Assembly: GCF_001279695.1 (NCBI RefSeq)
Contig: NZ_LGDD01000047.1
Location: forward strand, 57,598 to 121,597
Direction of reading: 5' to 3'
Source of the DNA: Streptomyces sp. WM6378
GTDB lineage: Bacteria > Actinomycetota > Actinomycetes > Streptomycetales > Streptomycetaceae
Length of the DNA: 64,000 nt
Below, piece by piece: positions 58,168 through 64,000 of this stretch; positions within the stretch are counted from its first letter, which is position 1; each line of letters opens with the position of its first letter. The position numbers and the translations under genes were made by a program. Under the pieces are notes generated by a model that made no database searches, had not been told where the DNA came from, and saw only the letters and a program-made list of their open reading frames with translations.

Positions 58168-59040
58168 TCACCCTTCGGCTTGCCGGTAAACGATGGTGGT
58201 GCTGCCCACGACGATCCGCGAGCCGTCGCGGAGCGTAGCGCGGGTGGTGTGCTGCCCGTCCACCACGATGCCGTTGGTGGACCCGAGATCCTGGATCGTC
58301 GGGGGCGTTCCGGTCCGGATCTCACAGTGCCGGCGCGAGACGCCGGGATCGTCGATCCTCACATCCGCATCGGTGCTGCGGCCAAGGACCAGAGTCGGGC
58401 GGGAGATCTGGTGGCGGGTGCCATTGATCTCGATCCAGCGTCGCACTTGGCCGTGCCCGCCCGGCATCGGCCCCGGACCCGCCGGACGGCGGTCGGCGGG
58501 CGAAGCGGCCGGGCGGCCCGGAGGCGGCGCTGCAGGCATGGGCGGGGCCGCGGCCGGCGGGTACCCGTAGCCGCCACGGCCGCCCTGAGGGGCCGCGGGC
58601 GCCGCGGGACGCTGCGGGGCACCCGGGCCGGGGCCCTGGGGACCCTGCTGGCCCTGCTGGTCGGTGCTGGACGCGAGCGTGCGGCTGCGCACCCGGTACA
58701 GACCGGTGTCGAGGTCCTCGGCCTTCTCCAGGTGCACCTTGATCGGGCCCATGAAGCTGTAGCGCTGCTGCTTCGCGTAGTCACGCACCAGGCCGGACAG
58801 CTCGTCGCCGAGCTGGCCCGAGTACGGGCTGAGCCGCTCGAAGTCCGGAGCGCTCAGCTCGACGATGAAGTCATTGGGGACGACCGTGCGGTCCCGGTTC
58901 CAGATCGACGCGTTGTTGTCGCACTCGCGCTGGAGCGCGCCGGCGATCTCGACGGGCTGGACCTCGGACTTGAAGACCTTCGCGAAGGTGCCGTTGACCA
59001 GGCCTTCGAGACGCTGCTCGAAACGCTTCAGGACTCCCAT
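58168..59040 (-). CDS. fhaA: FHA-domain protein FhaA (DUF3662)
   Basis: 290 aa. DUF3662 domain first (about 1-120, MGVLKRFEQRLEGLVNG), a Pro/Gly/Ala-rich linker, then FHA (LGRSTDADVRIDDPGVSRRHCEI, GSTNGIVVDG). In mycobacteria FhaA binds the phosphorylated pseudokinase of MviN; the homologous pseudokinase is in this window. ATG after GGAGGAGG; first gene of the leftward fhaA-fhaB-pstP-rodA-pbpA-pknB operon. Confidence 0.96.
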   Translation of the reverse strand: MGVLKRFEQRLEGLVNGTFAKVFKSEVQPVEIAGALQRECDNNASIWNRDRTVVPNDFIVELSAPDFERLSPYSGQLGDELSGLVRDYAKQQRYSFMGPIKVHLEKAEDLDTGLYRVRSRTLASSTDQQGQQGPQGPGPGAPQRPAAPAAPQGGRGGYGYPPAAAPPMPAAPPPGRPAASPADRRPAGPGPMPGGHGQVRRWIEINGTRHQISRPTLVLGRSTDADVRIDDPGVSRRHCEIRTGTPPTIQDLGSTNGIVVDGQHTTRATLRDGSRIVVGSTTIVYRQAEG

Positions 59041-59417
59041 GGGGCACCTCCTCCGTCGTTGCCGTCCTGGTGTTGCTGCCGGTTCTGCTCTGGGTCACGC
59101 TCTTGGTACTGCTTACTGATCGTATCCACGCGTCGGGAAATCGGCTGGTTCCCCTTCTGTGCCTTGTGGACGAGTGTCACCTCTCACACGCACCTCTCGT
59201 ACGGATCGTAGAGGTGGCTTCCCGACAGTGTCCCGCACCTGGGGTGCACTCAGGAGGAGCGGGTAACGATGCCGGGGGTTGCCTCTCTCCTGATCTGCTC
59301 CTCTCCACAGGGTCGCCGCAAACAACGGATGTGAATCCACCCTGCGCAGCGTGCTAATCTTCTCGACGTCGCCAGGCAATCGCACCAAACAGTGAGAGAG
59401 CCCAGCACACCACTCTT
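59041..59417. promoter_or_regulatory. Divergent region fhaA operon / tRNA-Leu
   Basis: Should hold the promoter of the fhaA operon on minus and of tRNA-Leu on plus; a TAATCT at 59355-59360 is a likely -10 for the tRNA, same as for tRNA-Ile. A minus-strand TCGTCCACA DnaA-like box lies at 59165-59173. No gene seen. Confidence 0.5.
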
Positions 59418-59500
59418 GCGCGAGTGGCGGAACGGCAGACGCGCTGGCTTCAGGTGCCAGTGTCCTTCGGGACGTGGGGGTTCAAATCCCCCCTCGCGCA
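59418..59500 (+). tRNA. tRNA-Leu (CAG)
   Basis: 83-nt class II tRNA: acceptor GCGCGAG / CTCGCGC, anticodon CAG at 59451-59453, long variable arm (GTGTCCTTCGGGAC) and T-loop GGTTCAAATCC. No encoded CCA. Confidence 0.98.
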
Positions 59501-59506
59501 CAAGTC

Positions 59507-59542
59507 GGAAGCCCCGCAGATCCCCGGATCTGCGGGGCTTCC
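59507..59542 (+). terminator. Terminator of tRNA-Leu
   Basis: Perfect 17-bp stem GGAAGCCCCGCAGATCC and complement, 6 bp after the tRNA. The next ~245 bp hold no gene I can support. Confidence 0.92.
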
Positions 59543-59789
59543 TTCGTATGTCCGGGCTCTGCGCGGTATGTCCGGGCGCGGTGCGAACGCGCACTCCCCG
59601 GGTTCCGTCTCACGATGTTCTGTCTCACGCGCTCTGTCCCTTCCTCTGTTTCTTCTGTGTCATATGTCGCGTTCCAGGGCGGGCAAACCCAGGAGTCGCT
59701 CGGGTGCCATGAACAGGTCGACTTTTGTCTCGGCGAGGCGCGACGAAAGAGAGCCGTCGCCAAGGGGGCACGCTGCCTAGGGTGCGGGC

Positions 59790-61484
59790 GTGGATGTGTC
59801 ATCGAGGGTCCGTAGCGGATGGCGCCTGCTGAAGGGGCCCGAGCCCTGGACGCGGCGCCGGATCGTCGGCGAGGCCGCGCTCGCGCTCGTGCTGGCCCTG
59901 ATGTCGGGCGGGATCGGGCTGCTCACCGGAGGACCGCTGCGGGCCGCGGCCGTCGCCCTCGGCGTCGCGGTGCTGTCGCTGCTGCGCCGTTCCCTTCCCG
60001 CGAGTGTGCTGCTCGCGGCGGCCGCCCTGTCCATGGCGGCGGGCGAAACCGCCCCTCTCCTGATGGTCGCGGCCTGGTCCGCGGGACGGCGCATCGTCGG
60101 CGCGGGACGGGCCCTCGCCGCCTTCACGGCCGCCTTCGTCATCTACCTGGTCCTCGGCGTCATCACGCTGTGGCCCATCGCACAGCCCATCCTCATGGGC
60201 ATCTTCAGCACCCTGTTCTTCCTGGCCGTGGCCGTCGTACCCGGCCTCACCAGCCGGTACTGGTCCCAGCGGCGCACCCTGCTGCGCGCCATGCAGGAAC
60301 ACAACGCCCAGCTGCTCCGCGAGCGCGCCATGGTCGCGGGCCAGGCCCGGCTGCGCGAACGCCAGCGCATCGCCCAGGACATGCACGACAGCCTCGGCCA
60401 CCAGCTGGCCCTCATCTCCGTGCACACCGGCGCCCTCGAAGTCGACCCCGAACTGACCGGCCGCCAGCGCGAGGCCGTCGGCGTGCTGCGGCAGGCCTCG
60501 GTCGCCGCCATGCACGAACTGCGCGAGGTCGTCGGCATCCTGCGCGACGGCATCGAAGCCCCCGCCGCACCCGACGGAGCCCAGCCCGCCGCCCGTGGCA
60601 CCGCGGGGATCCAGACACTCGTGGCCGCCGCACGCGCCGCCGGGAACACCGTGGAACTGCGCGCCAGCGGCGAGCCCCGGCTGCTGGCCGCCGCCGGCGA
60701 CCACGCGGCGTACAGGATCGTCCAGGAAGCCCTGACCAACGCGTACAAGCACGCTCCGGGCGCTCCGATCAGCGTGGAACTGCGCTACGAACCGGATTCC
60801 TTCGTCGTCGAGGTCGTCAACGGAGTCGTCGACCGCGCCGCCGCGGACCAGGCCGGCGAAGTGGTCAGCGGCGGCCAGGGCCTCACCGGGCTGCACGAGC
60901 GGGCCCGGCTCGTCGGCGGCATGGTGCACACCGGCCCCACCGACGACGGCGGCTTCCGCGTCGCGGGCGTACTGCCCTACGGGGCGGCCGAGGCCGCGAC
61001 GTTCGTCGATGCCCCCGACGACTTCCGACAGCAGTCACCCGCCCCGCCGCTCGGCGACGGTGGTCCGGTCGTGGACTGGAACATCGCGGAGAAGGAGCTG
61101 GGCATGGGCGGCAGGAACAGGGCCGGAGGCGTCGCGCTGGGCTGCGGAATCGCCGTGGGGGCAGTGGTACTGCTCGCGATCGCGGCCGGAGTCGGACTGT
61201 TCTTCCTCGCCGGATCGGCCGAGAAAGGCATGATCGATCCGTCCCAGTACGACAAGATCAAGGTCGGCACCTCCGAAGCCGAGGTCCGCAACGAGCTGCC
61301 GAGCGGCGACACCGTGCTGACCTCGGGCCTTGCCGGAAAGGGCCCCGCCGAACCGGAAGGCTCCCAGTGCCTGGTCCTGATGTCCTCCGACACCGGTGAG
61401 GGCCTCAAGACCGAGCCGGTGTTCCGGTTCTGCTTCAAGGACGGCAAGCTGATCGAGAAGAAGTCGTACGAAGTGGCGCGCTAG
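59790..61484 (+). CDS. Sensor histidine kinase (HisKA_3 type) with extra C-terminal membrane domain
   Basis: 564 aa. Several N-terminal membrane helices (25-150), HisKA_3 with phospho-acceptor His199 (QDMHDSLGHQ), and a HATPase (HAAYRIVQEALTNAYKHA, GQGLTGLHERA) up to about 400. Unusually, a further membrane helix (about 450-475) and an outer domain of ~80 residues with two cysteines follow, vaguely like the SmpA/BamE or BLIP fold (KVGTSEAEVRNELPSGD). GTG start, weak AGGGTG site. Its cognate regulator starts 79 bp downstream. Confidence 0.85.
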   Translation: MDVSSRVRSGWRLLKGPEPWTRRRIVGEAALALVLALMSGGIGLLTGGPLRAAAVALGVAVLSLLRRSLPASVLLAAAALSMAAGETAPLLMVAAWSAGRRIVGAGRALAAFTAAFVIYLVLGVITLWPIAQPILMGIFSTLFFLAVAVVPGLTSRYWSQRRTLLRAMQEHNAQLLRERAMVAGQARLRERQRIAQDMHDSLGHQLALISVHTGALEVDPELTGRQREAVGVLRQASVAAMHELREVVGILRDGIEAPAAPDGAQPAARGTAGIQTLVAAARAAGNTVELRASGEPRLLAAAGDHAAYRIVQEALTNAYKHAPGAPISVELRYEPDSFVVEVVNGVVDRAAADQAGEVVSGGQGLTGLHERARLVGGMVHTGPTDDGGFRVAGVLPYGAAEAATFVDAPDDFRQQSPAPPLGDGGPVVDWNIAEKELGMGGRNRAGGVALGCGIAVGAVVLLAIAAGVGLFFLAGSAEKGMIDPSQYDKIKVGTSEAEVRNELPSGDTVLTSGLAGKGPAEPEGSQCLVLMSSDTGEGLKTEPVFRFCFKDGKLIEKKSYEVAR

Positions 61485-61563
61485 CGGCGGCGCGGGGCGG
61501 CCCGAGGCCGGCTCGGGCGCGGCTCCGGCGGCGTACAGGACAGGATCAGGACAGGATTTGGGT

Positions 61564-62223
61564 GTGACGGGACCACGCATCAGGGTCGTGATCGCCGACG
61601 ACGAGCCCCTCATCCGGGCCGGGATCCGCATGATCCTCACTTCGGACGCGGCGATCGACGTCGTCGCCGAGGCCACCAACGGCCGTGAAGCCGTCGAACT
61701 CGCCCGCTCCCACGCCGTGGACGTGGTGTTGCTCGACATCCAGATGCCCGAGATGGACGGGCTGAGCGCGCTGGCCGAGCTGCGCAGGACCGTACCGGCG
61801 GCGCGAGTGATCATCCTCACCACGTTCGGGGAGCGGGAGAATGTCCTGCGCGCCCTGGAACACGGCGGCGCCGGATTCCTCCTCAAGGACACCGCGCCCG
61901 CCGAACTGATCCGCGCGGTACGCGCCGCCGCCGCGGGTGACGCCTACCTCTCGCCCGCCGCCACCCGGCACGTTGTCGACCAGCTCGCCACGGGCCGGGC
62001 AGCGGCCCGTGGCGAGGAAGCCAGGCGCCGGGTCGGCGTGCTGTCCGAGCGCGAGCGGGACGTCCTGGCACTGCTGGGCGAAGGGCTGTCCAACGCCGAC
62101 GCCGGCAAGCGGCTCCACATGAGCGAGGCCACGGTGAAGACGTACGTCAGCCGCATCCTGGCAAAGCTGGACTGCGAGAACCGGGTCCAGGCGGCGCTGC
62201 TGGCGCGGGACGCGGGGCTGTAG
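61564..62223 (+). CDS. NarL/LuxR-family response regulator
   Basis: 219 aa. Receiver domain with phospho-acceptor Asp58 (LLDIQMPEMDG) and acidic pair near 12-13; C-terminal LuxR HTH (LSERERDVLALLGEGLSN, MSEATVKTYVSRIL). GTG chosen for spacing from ACAGGAT; a TTG two codons earlier is too close. Pairs with the preceding kinase. Target genes unknown. Confidence 0.95.
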   Translation: MTGPRIRVVIADDEPLIRAGIRMILTSDAAIDVVAEATNGREAVELARSHAVDVVLLDIQMPEMDGLSALAELRRTVPAARVIILTTFGERENVLRALEHGGAGFLLKDTAPAELIRAVRAAAAGDAYLSPAATRHVVDQLATGRAAARGEEARRRVGVLSERERDVLALLGEGLSNADAGKRLHMSEATVKTYVSRILAKLDCENRVQAALLARDAGL

Positions 62224-62526
62224 GGGTTCGTGGTCGGGCCTGGTTCCGATCCCGCGCCCTCCCGTTTCCTGGTGTCGGCCCTGCCGTCGTTTCGCTGTTT
62301 CACGTGAAACGACGGCAGGCCTGGCTGTCGAGAAGGGGGCCGGCGATCCCCTGTGCCCAGGCGCTCGACGCAAGCGGAGTCCGGGCCCCCGAGAGTTATC
62401 CACAGGGGGAGACGATCTTTCGCCAGCGCCTGTACCGTCAGGGGCAGTTGAGCTCTTGATGTTGAACGAGAGCGCTGCACAAGGACGTTACAAGGACGTT
62501 GTACGAGACGGGGGAGGCGGCACGCC
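62224..62526. other. Spacer before the DUF2252 gene
   Basis: Contains the parS/terminator element and a single perfect E. coli-type DnaA box TTATCCACA at 62396-62404. No gene seen. The promoter of the DUF2252 gene is presumed here. Confidence 0.5.
62280..62319. terminator. Hairpin enclosing parS site 12 (62297-62310)
   Basis: A perfect 13-bp stem CCTGCCGTCGTTT (62280-62292) with complement (62307-62319). The 14-nt loop holds most of an exact parS, and the right arm begins inside the site. It lies 57 bp past the response regulator stop, a likely terminator. Confidence 0.8.
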
Positions 62527-63993
62527 ATGGGCGAGGTCGACGCGGTGGTTCCGGCACAGCGGGCCGGGGCGGAGGACGGGCGGGGCCGGATCCCCGAGGT
62601 CCCCGGATTCGCCCGCCGCCCGCACGCATCAGGAACGGGAAGGCGCCGGGCGCAGGGATCGCCGAAGGCCGAAGGGAAGGCGCTGCGGGACCGGTTCCCG
62701 CGCGCCTCGCACGACTCGCTGCTGCTCTCCGCCGACCGGCCGGACGCCGTCCGCGCGGTGGAGGAATCCAACGCGGGCCGGGTGCCCGAGCTCACGCCGA
62801 TACGCGTGGGCCGCATGGCCGCCAGTCCCTTCGCGTTCCTGCGCGGCTCGGCCGGACTGATGGCGCACGACCTGGTCGGCACGCCCGTCACCGGCGTCGG
62901 CGCGCAGATATGCGGAGACGCACACGCGGCCAACTTCGGCCTGTACGGCGACGCACGCGGCAGTCTCGTCATCGACCTGAACGACTTCGACGAAACCGTG
63001 ACCGGCCCATGGGAATGGGACGTGAAGCGGCTGGCTGCCTCGCTGGTCCTGGCGGGCCGGGAGGCCGGCGCCGACGAAGTCACCTGCCGGGCAGCGGCGT
63101 TCGACGCGGTCGGGGCCTACCGCCGCACCATGCGCCTGCTCGCGAAGCTGCCGGTCCTCGACGCCTGGAACGCCATAGCCGACGAGGAACTCGTCTCCCA
63201 CGCCGACGCCCACGACCTGCTCGGCACCCTGGAACGGGTCTCCGAAAAAGCCCGCAACAACACCAGCGCGCGCTTCGCCACCAAGGCGACCGAGCAGGGC
63301 GAGGACGGCAGCCGGCACTTCGTCGACGCGCTCCCGGTGCTGCGCCGCGTGACCGACGCCGAGGCGGCAACGGTCGCCGCCTCGCTGGAGCAGTACCTGG
63401 GCACCCTGTCCGAGGACCGGCTGCCGCTGCTCGCCCGGTACGCGATCCACGACGTGGCCTTCCGGGTGGTCGGCACGGGGAGCGTCGGAACACGCTCGTA
63501 CGTGGTGCTGCTGCTCGACCACCGGGGCGAACCTCTCGTGCTCCAGGTCAAGGAGGCCAGGCCCTCGGCGCTGCTGCCGCATCTGGCGAAAGCCGGGTTC
63601 AAGACGCCCGACGTCGGGCACGAAGGGCGGCGCGTGGTGCTCGGGCAGAAGCGGATGCAGGTGGTCAGCGACATCCTGCTCGGCTGGACGACCCTGGACG
63701 ACCGCCCCTTCCAGGTAAGGCAGTTCAGGAACCGAAAGGGCAGCGTGGACCCCGCCGCGCTAGCCGCCGACCAGCTCGACGACTACGGGCGCATGACGGG
63801 CGCGCTGCTCGCCCGGGCGCATGCGCACAGCGTCGATCCGCGGCTCATAGCCGGGTACTGCGGAAAGAACGAAGAGCTCGACGAAGCGGTGGCCGCCTTC
63901 GCGGTGACCTACGCCGACCGCACGGAGGCCGACCACGCGGTGCTGACCGCTGCCGTACGGGACGGGCGGGTCGCGGCAGAGCTGGGGGTTTGA
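62527..63993 (+). CDS. DUF2252 protein
   Basis: 488 aa. The family core is clear: PRASHDSLLLSADRPDAV, FAFLRGSAGLMAHDL, CGDAHAANFGLYGD and DLNDFDETVTGPWEWDVKRLAASL. The fold relates to aminoglycoside-phosphotransferase/kinase-like proteins, with His-Asn and Asp-x-Asp-Phe-Asp residues at the possible active site; substrate unknown. N-terminal ~60 residues are variable. The ATG has a weak ribosome site (GGGGGAGG 16 bp before). Complete at the window end. Confidence 0.85.
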   Translation: MGEVDAVVPAQRAGAEDGRGRIPEVPGFARRPHASGTGRRRAQGSPKAEGKALRDRFPRASHDSLLLSADRPDAVRAVEESNAGRVPELTPIRVGRMAASPFAFLRGSAGLMAHDLVGTPVTGVGAQICGDAHAANFGLYGDARGSLVIDLNDFDETVTGPWEWDVKRLAASLVLAGREAGADEVTCRAAAFDAVGAYRRTMRLLAKLPVLDAWNAIADEELVSHADAHDLLGTLERVSEKARNNTSARFATKATEQGEDGSRHFVDALPVLRRVTDAEAATVAASLEQYLGTLSEDRLPLLARYAIHDVAFRVVGTGSVGTRSYVVLLLDHRGEPLVLQVKEARPSALLPHLAKAGFKTPDVGHEGRRVVLGQKRMQVVSDILLGWTTLDDRPFQVRQFRNRKGSVDPAALAADQLDDYGRMTGALLARAHAHSVDPRLIAGYCGKNEELDEAVAAFAVTYADRTEADHAVLTAAVRDGRVAAELGV

Positions 63994-64000
63994 GCGGAGG

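Overview
This is the replication-origin region of a high-GC actinomycete chromosome, almost certainly a Streptomyces. The evidence is the very high GC coding bias with many GTG and TTG starts, the gene order rpmH-dnaA-oriC-dnaN-gnd-recF-(DUF721)-gyrB-gyrA, twelve exact copies of the Streptomyces-type parS 14-mer GTTTCACGTGAAAC, a TTA (bldA-type) leucine codon in one accessory gene, an SrtE-type sortase pair and several Streptomyces-restricted small families. The same backbone order is known in Mycobacterium on both sides of oriC, so most of the window is conserved core. No phage, insertion sequence, CRISPR array or rRNA operon was seen.

Left arm (1-25.3 kb). A cut-off gene at the edge and a class A penicillin-binding protein face a PadR regulator that appears to be co-transcribed with the inositol-1-phosphate synthase gene ino1; a perfect 33-bp operator-like palindrome lies in front of padR. 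A bldA-type transporter, an LppU-like membrane protein and the CCA-adding enzyme follow. Then comes an envelope and redox block on the plus strand: a secreted DUF6049 protein, MurJ, a membrane pseudokinase, an ECF sigma factor with its zinc-motif anti-sigma factor, and trxB-trxA behind a consensus SigR-type promoter. On the minus strand lie a GNAT acetyltransferase, parB-parA, rsmG, jag, yidC, yidD, rnpA and rpmH.

Origin (25.3-38.4 kb). The rpmH and dnaA promoters diverge, with a perfect DnaA box just upstream of the dnaA promoter. oriC is the 0.94-kb dnaA-dnaN spacer, filled with DnaA boxes that are mostly one base off consensus. dnaN, gnd, recF, a DciA-like DUF721 gene, gyrB, gyrA, a DUF3566 membrane protein and tRNA-Ile(GAT) follow.

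Right arm (38.4-64 kb). Small secreted or membrane proteins (one is DLW-39) and a Ser/Thr kinase whose tail is frameshifted in a homopolymer come first, with an HTH protein, tRNA-Ala(TGC), a DUF5324 protein, cyclophilin and a rhomboid protease. A second DnaA-box cluster lies in front of the end of crgA. DUF881, three class E sortase genes interleaved with a 59-aa membrane protein and a pabA/trpG-type amidotransferase follow. Convergent to these is the cell-wall growth operon fhaA-fhaB-pstP-rodA-pbpA-pknB. The window ends with tRNA-Leu(CAG), an unusual histidine kinase with its response regulator, and a DUF2252 protein.

The genes couple replication initiation (DnaA, oriC, DnaN, gyrase), segregation (ParA, ParB, parS), and hyphal growth and division control (PknB, PstP, FhaA, FhaB, RodA, PbpA, CrgA, MurJ). 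The most unusual structural signal is that several parS sites sit inside perfect palindromes or terminator-like hairpins between genes.
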